Shown: positions 45,533-55,000 of the stretch, piece after piece
How the letters are laid out: each line of letters opens with the position of its first letter
How positions within the stretch are numbered: the first letter of the stretch is position 1
From: Ferruginibacter sp.
GTDB taxonomy: Bacteria > Bacteroidota > Bacteroidia > Chitinophagales > Chitinophagaceae
Length of the DNA stretch: 64,000 nt
Assembly: GCA_017983695.1 (NCBI GenBank)
Contig: JAGOAX010000010.1
Span: 1-64,000 of the forward strand
Direction: 5' to 3'
Translations under genes and position numbers: made by a program
The notes under the pieces: generated by a model
What the model saw: the letters and a program-made list of their open reading frames with translations, nothing else
Database searches by the model: none
Told to the model about the DNA's origin: nothing

Positions 45533-46489
45533 TTATCCTTTACGGCTCAATACTTTTTCTGCAGCAGCAACAATATTGGATGTATCCAGGCCATATTTTT
45601 TAAGTAAGTCTGTTGGTTTGCCGCTTTCGCCAAAAGTATCGTTTGTACCAATATACTCAATTGGTATAGGGAAATGTTTGGCCGCAACCTGTGCAATACT
45701 GTCGCCCAAACCGCCAATAATATTATGCTCTTCGGCAGTAACAGCGCATTTTGTTTTTTTAATGGATGCTATCACCGCATCAACATCCAGTGGTTTTATG
45801 GTATGAATATTAATCACTTCAACACTTATTCCTTTTTCTTCTAAAATTCTACCGGCTTCCACAGCTTTCCAAACTAAATGGCCACAGGCAAAAATTGTTA
45901 CATCTTTTCCTTCGGAAAGTTGTTGCGCTTTACCTATTACAAAATCTTCTTCTTTAGTAAAGATGGGCCAAACAGGCCGGCCAAAGCGTAGATAAACCGG
46001 GCCTTCATAATCAGCAATAGCTTCTGTTGCAGCCTTGGTTTGATTGTAATCCGCAGGAACAATCACCGTCATACCCGGCAGCATTTTCATTAAACCAATA
46101 TCTTCTAAAATCTGGTGCGTTGCACCATCTTCGCCAAGAGTTAGTCCGGCATGAGAGGCACATATTTTTACATTTTTCCCGCTGTAAGCAACGCTTTGAC
46201 GGATTTGATCGTAAACCCTTCCGGTAGAAAAATTAGCAAAGGTTGTAGTATACGGAATTTTACCTCCAATGGTCAGTCCGGCAGCAATACCAATCATATT
46301 GGCTTCGGCAATACCAACCTGCACAAACCGCTCAGGGAACTCTTTTATAAATCCGTTTAATTTCATTGAACCCAAAAGGTCGGCAGTTAGTGCAATAATG
46401 TTAGGATTTTTTCTGCCGGCGGCTAAAATACCATCTCCAAAACCACTACGGGTATCTTTATTGCCTGTTACCTGAATTTGACTGAGCAT
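45533..46489 (-). CDS. Transketolase C-terminal subunit
   Basis: A 318-residue protein equal to the second half of transketolase: a pyrimidine-binding domain (IALTADLLGSMKLNGF, VGIAEANMIGIAAGL with the catalytic Glu, about residues 77-95; HAGLTLGEDGATHQ) and the C-terminal domain. Split transketolases normally have the thiamine-diphosphate N-terminal subunit encoded next door. Here the neighbours are a Kazal gene and galE, so the partner must be elsewhere. A 1-deoxyxylulose-phosphate synthase half is less likely from the sequence. Confidence 0.9.
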   Translation of the reverse strand: MLSQIQVTGNKDTRSGFGDGILAAGRKNPNIIALTADLLGSMKLNGFIKEFPERFVQVGIAEANMIGIAAGLTIGGKIPYTTTFANFSTGRVYDQIRQSVAYSGKNVKICASHAGLTLGEDGATHQILEDIGLMKMLPGMTVIVPADYNQTKAATEAIADYEGPVYLRFGRPVWPIFTKEEDFVIGKAQQLSEGKDVTIFACGHLVWKAVEAGRILEEKGISVEVINIHTIKPLDVDAVIASIKKTKCAVTAEEHNIIGGLGDSIAQVAAKHFPIPIEYIGTNDTFGESGKPTDLLKKYGLDTSNIVAAAEKVLSRKG

Positions 46490-46552
46490 ATTATGAACTT
46501 GTTTTAATTTTTTGTAAGAAGATGCAAAGTAATGAAAGATTTGCCTGAAAAT

Positions 46553-46577
46553 AAAGGCAACTTTATAAGTTGCCTTT
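46553..46577 (-). terminator. Hairpin after galE (probable terminator)
   Basis: An 11-bp stem (AAAGGCAACTT with AAGTTGCCTTT, 3-nt loop), with a modest T-rich tail on the minus strand, 30 bp after the galE stop. Confidence 0.65.
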
Positions 46578-46606
46578 TAGTTACTTTTTGTTTTTATAAA
46601 TGATTT

Positions 46607-47662
46607 TTAATTTAGCCCTGCTTTCTGAGTTTCAAAAAGGTCAGTTTCATTTTTTAATTTTAATTCCCATTTCCAGGCAGTATCCATCATTTCGTTAATA
46701 TTATATTGCGGCACCCAACCAAGGCTGGTTTTAGCTTTATTATTATTGGCATAAATGGCCACCACATCACCGGAACGCCTTGCTGCTAACTGGTAATTTA
46801 GTTTTACGCCACTTACTTTTTCAAAAGCAGCAATTACTTCCAGTACGGTATAACCATCGCCGGTACCTAAATTAAATATTTCGCAGTTTGTGTTGTTTTT
46901 AGCATCAATCAAATAATTTAATGCCAGTGTATGTGCATGAGCTATGTCGCTTACATGAATATAGTCTCTTACACAACTACCGTCACGGGTATCATAATCG
47001 GTACCAAAAACCTGCATCATAGGTAATTTGCCTATGGCAGTTTGTGTAATGGCAGGTACCAGGTTAGCCGGACGACCGATAGGTAATTCGCCAATATTTA
47101 TTGATGGATGTGCCCCAACCGGGTTGAAATACCTGAGCAAAATTGCATTTAAAGAAGTTCCTTTTACTGTATCCTTTATTATCTGTTCGCCCATTTGTTT
47201 TGTAGCTCCATAAGGCGATTCAGCAGGTTTTTGTGGTGTTTCTTCTGTTACTATCATACTGTCCGGATTACCGTAAACGGTGCAAGAAGAAGAGAAAACA
47301 AAATGCGGCACATTAAATTCATCGGCGCATTTTAAAATATTGATCAGGGAGTTGAGGTTATTTTCAAAATACATCAGGGGTTTTTCAACCGACTCACCTA
47401 CCGCTTTAAAGGCAGCAAAATGTATGATGCCGGCTATATCAGTGTTTTCCTGGAAAATGGCATAAGTATCATCATAATTACAAAGATCAACTTTATAATT
47501 TTTAATCTTTTTGCCAAGGATCTTTTCCACCCCGTTAAGGATGGCTTCATTGCTACGACTATTGTTATCGGCACAAATCACATCAAAACCATTTTGTACC
47601 AGATCAACTATTGTATGAGAGCCAATAAAACCACAACCCCCTGTCACTAATATTTTTTCCAT
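46607..47662 (-). CDS. galE: UDP-glucose 4-epimerase
   Basis: A 351-residue short-chain dehydrogenase of the GalE type, converting UDP-glucose and UDP-galactose. It shows the NAD-binding GGCGFIGSH at residues 8-16, SSSCTVYGNP with the catalytic Ser/Thr region, the YGATKQ motif (YxxxK), LRYFNPVGAHPS, and GSCVRDYIHVSD. Length is normal. It may supply UDP-galactose for surface glycans. It is followed by a hairpin and is separate from the phosphate transporter gene upstream. Confidence 0.95.
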   Translation of the reverse strand: MEKILVTGGCGFIGSHTIVDLVQNGFDVICADNNSRSNEAILNGVEKILGKKIKNYKVDLCNYDDTYAIFQENTDIAGIIHFAAFKAVGESVEKPLMYFENNLNSLINILKCADEFNVPHFVFSSSCTVYGNPDSMIVTEETPQKPAESPYGATKQMGEQIIKDTVKGTSLNAILLRYFNPVGAHPSINIGELPIGRPANLVPAITQTAIGKLPMMQVFGTDYDTRDGSCVRDYIHVSDIAHAHTLALNYLIDAKNNTNCEIFNLGTGDGYTVLEVIAAFEKVSGVKLNYQLAARRSGDVVAIYANNNKAKTSLGWVPQYNINEMMDTAWKWELKLKNETDLFETQKAGLN

Positions 47663-47676
47663 AATACAAAGAAAAT

Positions 47677-47706
47677 AAAAAAATCACTCAGTTGCGTGAG
47701 TGATTT
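47677..47706 (-). terminator. Intrinsic terminator after the PiT gene
   Basis: A 10-bp stem (AAATCACTCA with TGAGTGATTT, 6-nt loop) followed by a T-run on the minus strand, 24 bp after the PiT stop. Confidence 0.88.
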
Positions 47707-47729
47707 TGTGTATATAAATTACTTACAGT

Positions 47730-49442
47730 TTATTTTACAAAAAATGACACCACATAATAAACCAGGGCTGCAAGCAAACCGCTTACAGGTATAGTTAAAA
47801 TCCATGCCCACAGCAGGTTTACAGTTACCCCCCAGCGTACAGCACTTAACCTTTTAGTAGCACCCACACCAATTATACTACCAGTTATGGTATGTGTTGT
47901 TGAAACAGGTATACCCATTTGCCCCGTAAAAAACAAAGTGAATGCTCCTGCAGTTTCTGCCGCTACACCTTCCAGCGGCGTAACTTTTGTAATTTTTGTA
48001 CCCATTGTTTTTATAATCTTCCAGCCGCCACTCATAGTACCCAAACCAATAGCCAAATAACATGCCGCCGGTACCCAGTTAGGTAAATCAGAAAAATTTT
48101 GCATGTTGCCATTAGCTATTAATGCAGCACCAATGATACCCATAACTTTTTGAGCATCGTTACCACCGTGGCCAATACTAAATGCTGCAGAACTGAAAAG
48201 CTGCAATTTTTTAAACATATGAGCAACTTTAAAAGCCGTTGGGGTTCTTACTTTTTCAACATACAAATACACCAGACTAAATAATATTGAAGTAAAAATT
48301 ATACCCCAAACAATCATACTGTTATCGGCCTTATCAATATCTTTTGCCAATGCTTTTTCTATACTAAAGCCTTCTATTTTCTTTTTTACATTAGCCTTAT
48401 TAATTTCGGCAATTGGATAAATTGCACTTAAGGCAACCATTGTACTGTCTAACGATAACTCTTTATTAAAATATTTTTTTAAAGGGTCTTTATATTTTTC
48501 TGTTGCTTCTTTAGCAATGCTGTATTCTGCTTTTATTTTATCGTCGCTGGTTGCTTTTGCTTCGAGTACCAAAAAGTCGTTGGCATTGCGTACATCATCT
48601 TTTAAACGGCTGGCTTCTATATCTTTTAACCAGCCACTGTCCGCTGCCTGCTTAGCAATTGCTTTGGCACCCAATTTATCAAAATTGGTTACCAAAGCAT
48701 CTATTTTATTATAATTGGGTAATGCTTTATCTAATTTATCCTTTGCAGTATTGTAAGCGTTTAAAAAAGTTACATCGTTGGGGTTAGCTTCTTTTTTTGC
48801 AAGGGTTTCGCTTACTTCCTTTTTATACTTATCTACTTTTAAAAACTTTTGAAGGTTTTCTTCCATTTTACTGCTTTCAAAATTATCAAACAACAAAATT
48901 GTTAGAAAAGTAACCACAGCAATTATGCCCAGCCGGGCCCAAACATTTCGCATTATTGTGACTATGGTAATAAAAATGGAAATACCCATACCAATAAGCG
49001 GCGCCAGAAAAATAAACAGGATGGTACTTAAAATAATATCTGATTCTACAATTTTACCCCAACTGTAAGTAATACCTTTTTGAGATAAGGCATGAGCAAT
49101 TGCCGCACCTGCAAAACCTCCAATTAATGTATGAGAAGATGAAGAAGGAATACCATACCACCAGGTTAATAAATTCCAGAAGATAGCTGCAATAAGTCCT
49201 GCTAAAATTACCGGCAGTGTAATAAATTCTTTATTAACAGTTTTGCTGATAGTATTGGCAACAGCATGATCTTTAAAAATAAAAAAAGCCACGCAATTAA
49301 AAAATGCTGCCCAAACCACTGCCTGAAATGGCGTTAATACTTTTGTAGAAACTACTGTTGCTATTGAGTTAGCTGCATCATGAAAACCATTGATGTAGTC
49401 GAATATTAAAGCAAGGGCTATAATTATTATTACTAAGGTCAT
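47730..49442 (-). CDS. Inorganic phosphate transporter, PiT family, with large soluble insert
   Basis: A 570-residue low-affinity phosphate transporter. The two inverted PiT signatures are clear: DYINGFHDAANSIATVVSTK near the N-terminus (about 14-33) and HGGNDAQKVMGII in the second half, plus GIPSSSSHTLIGG and GIPVSTTHTITGS. Between the halves lies a hydrophilic insert of roughly 170 residues (about 187-360) rich in Lys/Asp/Ala, longer than in typical PiT proteins. ATG 49442 (MTLVII) is chosen because a longer frame (from 49511) would precede the first helix with a polar tail encoded by repeat DNA. Paired with the DUF47 gene upstream. Confidence 0.92.
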   Translation of the reverse strand: MTLVIIIIALALIFDYINGFHDAANSIATVVSTKVLTPFQAVVWAAFFNCVAFFIFKDHAVANTISKTVNKEFITLPVILAGLIAAIFWNLLTWWYGIPSSSSHTLIGGFAGAAIAHALSQKGITYSWGKIVESDIILSTILFIFLAPLIGMGISIFITIVTIMRNVWARLGIIAVVTFLTILLFDNFESSKMEENLQKFLKVDKYKKEVSETLAKKEANPNDVTFLNAYNTAKDKLDKALPNYNKIDALVTNFDKLGAKAIAKQAADSGWLKDIEASRLKDDVRNANDFLVLEAKATSDDKIKAEYSIAKEATEKYKDPLKKYFNKELSLDSTMVALSAIYPIAEINKANVKKKIEGFSIEKALAKDIDKADNSMIVWGIIFTSILFSLVYLYVEKVRTPTAFKVAHMFKKLQLFSSAAFSIGHGGNDAQKVMGIIGAALIANGNMQNFSDLPNWVPAACYLAIGLGTMSGGWKIIKTMGTKITKVTPLEGVAAETAGAFTLFFTGQMGIPVSTTHTITGSIIGVGATKRLSAVRWGVTVNLLWAWILTIPVSGLLAALVYYVVSFFVK

Positions 49443-49456
49443 ACTTGTTACAATGT

Positions 49457-49550
49457 GCTGATTTGCTGATTTGCTAATGTGCTGATTTCTGAAATTCCCA
49501 GGAATCTGCACTAATCATTAGCATATTAGCATATTGGCTAATTAGCTAAT
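49457..49550. repeat. Two blocks of 8-bp tandem repeats between DUF47 and PiT genes
   Basis: Block 1 (49457-49488) has four 8-bp units of GCTGATTT type and block 2 (49519-49550) four of TAGCATAT/TAGCTAAT type. The blocks are partly complementary (GCTAATGTGC versus GCATATTAGC), so the RNA between the two genes could fold into an imperfect hairpin. They fill the 112-bp gap within a likely operon. Confidence 0.85.
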
Positions 49551-49554
49551 TGGT

Positions 49555-50205
49555 TTATGCGTATTTTACAATTATACTTTCAATCACATTGGCTGCATCC
49601 TCACATTTATCAGTTACAATTTCCATCACCTGGTAAATCTCTCTCATCTTAATTACCTGTTTTGCATCATTTTCTTCAGCAAAGAGTTTCTCAATACTCA
49701 TATCAAAAATATCGTCTCCCTGATTTTCTATACTGTTAATTGCTACTAATGCATCGGTAATCTGGCGCATATTTTTCATATTACGCAATTCTGTTACAGC
49801 CCTGCTTACAGCTACACAACCCTGAGAAATAATTTCCGCCATTTTAAGAATTCCGGTATCATTAGGGTTTATTTTATAAAAATTTATCTTCTTTGCAGTA
49901 GCCTGGATATAATCTGCAATATCATCTAATGCTGTAGCCAGGTAATGTATATCTTCCCTGTCGAATGGTGTAATAAAGTTCTTACCCAGCTCAGTAAATA
50001 TCTGGTGCGTATAATCATCATTTATATGCTCCATATCTTCTATTTCCTTAATAAGCTTTGCTCTTTCATCAAAGTCTGGCTCATTCACTACTTCCTTAAG
50101 TTTTTCTCCCATTTTTACCAATACACCAACTACATTTTCAAACAGTTGAAAAAACACCCTGTCTTTAGGTAAAAATATCTTTAAAATTGAATTAAATCCA
50201 GCCAT
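49555..50205 (-). CDS. DUF47 family (PhoU-like) phosphate transport regulator
   Basis: A 216-residue all-helical protein of the DUF47/PhoU-like family found beside PiT transporters. The segments KLIKEIEDMEHINDDYTHQIF and DREDIHYLATALDDIADYIQATAKKI carry the metal-binding E/D-rich motifs of the PhoU fold. It probably controls PiT activity. ATG 50205 (MAGFNSILK) is used; a frame from 50256 would start in the divergent promoter region. Cotranscription with PiT is likely. It is divergent from the porin gene. Confidence 0.9.
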   Translation of the reverse strand: MAGFNSILKIFLPKDRVFFQLFENVVGVLVKMGEKLKEVVNEPDFDERAKLIKEIEDMEHINDDYTHQIFTELGKNFITPFDREDIHYLATALDDIADYIQATAKKINFYKINPNDTGILKMAEIISQGCVAVSRAVTELRNMKNMRQITDALVAINSIENQGDDIFDMSIEKLFAEENDAKQVIKMREIYQVMEIVTDKCEDAANVIESIIVKYA

Positions 50206-50276
50206 AATAATAATTTTGCGGCAAAGGTTATTTATTAGCCTAAAACAAGAAAGCACTTTTTAAATGGTAATAATTT

Positions 50277-50293
50277 GTTAACATAGGGGTAAC
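50277..50293 (+). promoter_or_regulatory. Two GTTAAC/GGTAAC motifs 11 bp apart upstream of the porin (candidate Pho-like operator)
   Basis: GTTAAC at 50277-50282 and GGTAAC at 50288-50293 are in phase by 11 bp, in the divergent region between DUF47 and porin genes. Direct repeats at 11-bp pitch are typical of PhoB/PhoP-type response-regulator sites. Recognition by a Bacteroidota PhoB is inference. Confidence 0.4.
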
Positions 50294-50328
50294 ATTAAAT
50301 TGTTATTCCTTTGCGGCAAATTTTGTTT

Positions 50329-51636
50329 ATGCTTAAGAAACAACTGCCTTTACTGGCTTTAGCTATGCTATTATGCCCGTTACTATATGCCCAGTATTTA
50401 ATGGATATGGTAGATACGACCAAAGAAACCGGAAGAGGGTTACTGGCATTATATAAAAAATTTGATCATTTAAGGATTGGAGGTTACATACAGCCCCAAT
50501 TTCAGGTAGCCCAAAGCAAAGGAGTAAAGGCTTTTGAAGGTGGTGATTTTGCCACTAATGTAAGCAACCGTTTTATGTTACGAAGAAGCAGGGTACGTAT
50601 TGATTATGTACATTTTTCTGAAGGTAAAAAACCCAGCGTACAAATAGTTTTTCAGTTTGATGCTAATGAAAGAGCTTTTACAGTTAGAGATGTATGGGGC
50701 CGTATTTTTGAAAACAAATACAAATTATTTTCTTTTACCACAGGTATGTTTGCCCGTCCTTTTGGTTTTGAAACAAACCTGAGCAGCAGCGACAGGGAAA
50801 CACCGGAAAGAGGGCGCATGAACCAGACATTAATGAAAAGCGAAAGAGATTTAGGAGCGATGATAAGCTTGGACTCCAGAAGAAAAGATAACAAACTAAA
50901 ATACCTAAGGGCTGATATTGGTTTTTATAATGGACAAGGTATTAATGCTGCCGGTGATTTTGACAACAGCAAAGATTTTATTGGTAACCTGGCATTAAAA
51001 ACATATCACTTAAGCAAACAAATTACCATAGCTGCAGGCACCTCTTTTTTGTATGGTGGATTAATGCAGAATACAAAATATGTTTACGCTACCAACAATG
51101 TTTTAGGTGTAAAAAAAGTTATTGTCGATTCTTCAGTTACTAATATTACCAAAACATCTCCACGGCAGTATTATGGCGTTAATGCTCAGCTTAAGTATAA
51201 AAGTAATAAAGGACTTACTACTGAATTAAGAGGCGAATTTATTACCGGCAAACAAACCGGCACACTTAACAATACAGAAACACCCGTGGCTTTACTTACA
51301 GGCATCGATGGTTTTCATATCCGCAATTTTAATGGCGCCTATTTTTATTTGTTGCAACAGCTGTTTAATACAAGAAACCAATTTATTCTTAAATACGATT
51401 GGTACGACCCTAACACTAAAGTAAGTGGCAATGAGATTGGTGCTGCCGGAAGTAATTTTACCGCTACCAATATTAAATACAGCACATTGGGCATTGGTTA
51501 TGTAAACTATTTAACTGATAATGTTAAACTGGTTTTATACTACGCAAATGTGATAAACGAAAAAACACAGTTAGCTAACTACACTAATGATGTAAAAGAT
51601 AATGTACTTACCTGCAGGTTGCAATTCAGATTTTAA
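50329..51636 (+). CDS. OprO/OprP-type phosphate-selective porin
   Basis: A 435-residue outer-membrane protein with a signal peptide (about 1-20, LLYAQ) and a beta-barrel of the OprO/OprP porin family: IGGYIQPQFQVA, FMLRRSRVRIDYVHF, QIVFQFDANERAFTVRDVWG, FARPFGFETNLSSSDRETPERGRMNQT, and a final strand ending in Phe (LTCRLQFRF). The family takes up phosphate or polyphosphate. A frame from TTG 50311 would add six residues before the signal peptide; ATG 50329 is preferred. Divergent from the DUF47-PiT pair, which supports phosphate uptake. Confidence 0.88.
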   Translation: MLKKQLPLLALAMLLCPLLYAQYLMDMVDTTKETGRGLLALYKKFDHLRIGGYIQPQFQVAQSKGVKAFEGGDFATNVSNRFMLRRSRVRIDYVHFSEGKKPSVQIVFQFDANERAFTVRDVWGRIFENKYKLFSFTTGMFARPFGFETNLSSSDRETPERGRMNQTLMKSERDLGAMISLDSRRKDNKLKYLRADIGFYNGQGINAAGDFDNSKDFIGNLALKTYHLSKQITIAAGTSFLYGGLMQNTKYVYATNNVLGVKKVIVDSSVTNITKTSPRQYYGVNAQLKYKSNKGLTTELRGEFITGKQTGTLNNTETPVALLTGIDGFHIRNFNGAYFYLLQQLFNTRNQFILKYDWYDPNTKVSGNEIGAAGSNFTATNIKYSTLGIGYVNYLTDNVKLVLYYANVINEKTQLANYTNDVKDNVLTCRLQFRF

Positions 51637-52044
51637 TGTAGTAATATTCAGGTAACAATTAAATGCAGATTATGTAACAACCCGGTATCATTTTGTTAAC
51701 AGTACAACTGCATCTTTGCACTGCATAATTTTACTGCAGCGGAATAATCTATCTCCGTACCCCGTTTGTTTTAGTACAATTATAGCTGCAATTAGTTTTG
51801 GTATTTAAACATAGCAAGTTTTCTCATGTTGCGTTGGCAGGGCTTTTTTAAGTCCTGCTTTTTTTATTTACAAAAAATAAAAGTTGCTCTTATACAAAAT
51901 CAATCTTTTGTAACCGTTACAAAATTGTTACCATTACCTGCATACTTTTTTCTTAACGTTTTGTTTGTGTTTCCTTAACCAAGGGGAAATTATTTAGTAA
52001 TACAGGCCTGATACTTTTGCGGCTCAACACTAAAATAATTGTTT
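51637..52044 (+). promoter_or_regulatory. Regulatory intergenic region upstream of susC with phased GTAAC/GTTAC/TTAAC motifs
   Basis: This 400-bp gap has no gene. TAAC tetramers at 51653, 51675 and 51697 are exactly 22 bp apart, with TATC at 51686 on the same 11-bp grid. GTTAC occurs at 51916 and 51927 (11 bp apart), the first being half of the palindrome GTAACCGTTAC at 51910-51920. TTAAC occurs at 51953 and 51975 (22 bp apart). This looks like two or three arrays of direct-repeat sites for a tandem-binding regulator, possibly PhoB-like. A CATCTTTG at 51711 may be a weak -7 box of an upstream transcript. Confidence 0.45.
52012..52019 (+). promoter_or_regulatory. -7 box TACTTTTG for the susC-like gene
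   Basis: TACTTTTG matches TAnnTTTG, 25 bp before the ATG at 52045. The last phased TTAAC motif lies 32 bp upstream, a position suited to an activator replacing a weak -33 box. Confidence 0.5.
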
Positions 52045-55000
52045 ATGAAGCAAACAAAACAACTAACCAGATTTCTCATACTGGTTTTTACATTAATTTA
52101 TGCTCCTGTTTTATTACAGGCGCAACAAAATGTACAGGTAAAGGGAAGAGTAACAGATGCAGTTACCAACAAAGCTCTCGAAGGAGTCAGCATCACAGTA
52201 AAAAATTCTGCCTACGGTACATCAACCGATAACCAGGGTGATTTTAAAATTGCTGTATTAAAAGGCGAAAAAATAGTCATTAGTTTTAGTGGTTATCAGC
52301 AACAGATAATAACTGCCACCGACAATTTTTTAAGCATTAAACTTACACAAGATGCCAAACAACTGGAAGATGTAGTAGTAACCGCATTGGGTGTAAAGAA
52401 AGACAAAAGAATTATTGGGTATTCTTCGCAGGAAGTAAAAGGGGCAGATTTAATTAAAGCCAGGGAATCGAACCCCATTAATTCCTTAGTGGGTAAAGTA
52501 TCTGGCTTAACAGTTGGTGCCTCTGCCGAACTTTTGGGTAACCCACAGGTTTTATTACGTGGTGGTGCTATTAATTTATATGTGGTTGACGGTATCCCCA
52601 TTAATTCAGATACCTGGAACATCAGCCCTGATGATATTGAAAGTTACACTGTACTTAAAGGCCCTGTTGCTTCGGCATTGTATGGTTACCGTGGACAAAA
52701 CGGAGCTATTATCATCAACACCAAAAAGGGTACTAAAGATAAACGTGGTTACTCCGTAGAGTTTAACAGCAGTACCATGGTTAATAAAGGATTTATTGCT
52801 TTACCTAAAACACAAGATCTTTACGGCCCTGGCGATCATGGCCAATACAAGTTTGTAGATGGTAAAGGCGCAGGTATTAATGATAATGATTATGATATTT
52901 GGGGACCACGTTTTGATGGACAGCTCATTGAACAATATGATAGCCCCGTTGATCCTGTTACAGGCATTCGCTCTAAAACACCATGGACGGCAAGAGGAAA
53001 AGATAATTTAAAAAGATTTATACAGGCTGGTATTTTGTCTACCAATAACTTATCAGTATCTGCAAGTGGCGAAAAATATGACCTGCGTTTTTCTGTTGGA
53101 CAAACTTATCAAAGAGGCCTGGTACCTAACACTAATTTAAATACTACCAATTTTAATTTAGCCTCTACATTAAAATTCAGCAAAAAATTAACGCTGGATG
53201 CTAATATCAATTTTAATAAACAATACACTGAAAATATTCCTGATGTAAACTACGGCCCCAACAGCGTGATATATAACATTACTATTTGGGGTGGTGCCGA
53301 CTGGAATATTGATGATATGAGAAATTACTGGCAGCCGGGTAAAGAGGGAGTGCAAAGTAATTATGCAGAATACCAACGTTATCACAATCCATACTTTATG
53401 AGTTACGAGTGGTTACGTGGCCATCATAAAAATGATATTTATGGTTACGCAACATTAAATTATAAGTTCAATAATTATGTAGAGTTGATGGGCCGAACTT
53501 CAATAACAACTTATGATTTAACCAGAACAGAAAAAATGCCTTTCTCTGCACATCCATATGGCCGTGAAGGCGGATTAGGAGATTACAGAGAAGATAAACG
53601 TTCTTTATTTGAGAACAATACCGAAGTAATGCTGCGCTTTAAATCTCCAAAAATCGCCAATTTTTTAGGCATCAATGGTTTTGGCGGAGCTAATATGCGT
53701 ACGTTCAATTACAATTCAAGTTATGTTACTACCGATTATTTAAACGTTCCTAATGTGTATGCATTTTCTAACAGCCGTAATCCTGTAAAAGCATACAGTT
53801 TTGCTTCGGATATGAGGGTGCCCAGCGCTTTCTATTCTGTAGATTTTGCTTTAGGAAAATATGCCAATATCAATACTACCGGAAGGGTGGATAAATTATC
53901 TGCATTGAATACTAATAACAATACTTTCTTTTACCCATCAGTAAACGTTAGTACTGTAGTTTCTGATTATGTTACAATACCTTCTGTAATTTCTTTCTTA
54001 AAATTAAGAGGTTCTTATGCACAGGTTAGAGGTGGCGGTTCATTTGTATCCAGCACCATTGGGGCAACTCCCAACAATAGTTATCCTTTAGGTTACGGTT
54101 CAGAATACTCATCAACTTATGGTGGCCCAACTTACACTTTCAATAACGTTTATAATACAGGTATTGGCTACAATAATACTACAGAAGCAAAATTTACCAG
54201 CAACCTTGTAGATGAAAATGTAAAACCAGATAACCGGACCAGCACTGAAATAGGAATGGATATGAAGTTTTTGAAAAACAGGTTTGGCCTGGATGTGGCT
54301 TATTTTAGTTATACTGATGGTCCGCAAATATTTAATAAACAAATTTCTGCATCATCTGGTTATTCTAATTATACCATCAATGCAACAAAAACCAAAAAAA
54401 CCGGTTTGGAAATTTCTTTAAGCGGTACACCGGTAAAAACAACCCGTGGTTTTAGCTGGGATGTGTTGTTAAACTGGAGCACATTTAAGGAAGTGTATAA
54501 AGAATTACCTCCTGGTGTTACAGCTATTGGCACATTCTTTAAAGTAGGCAGCCGTGTGGATGAAGTGTACATCAGAAAATTTGCACGTACACCAGATGGA
54601 CAGATTATTAACGATGGAGGTGGCCGACCTATAGTATTACCTGTGGCACAATTTGCAGGTCATGCAAGTCCAAAATTTGTATGGGGCTTTAATAACAGAT
54701 TCAATTACAAAAATATTTCATTAAGCTTTCAGTTTGATGGCCGTGTAGGTGGTGTAATGGAAGATTATGTAAGAAAGAAAACCTTCCAGGGTGGCCGCCA
54801 TATTGAAACCATTGAAGGTGCATTGGGCGCTGCAAGATATGATGATACAAAAGGTATAAAATCTTATTTAGGCGAGGGTGTGCAGGTATCAAATGGTGCT
54901 GCAATAAATTATGATCCTGTAACAGGTGTCATCACCAATTATTCGGCATTACAATTTGCTGCTAATGCAACAAAAACTTATGCCCAGGACTATGTTAGCC

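Noticed and set aside
50311..50328. TTG start for the porin
   Set aside because: The added residues precede a complete signal peptide, and TTTG here is better read as promoter sequence.
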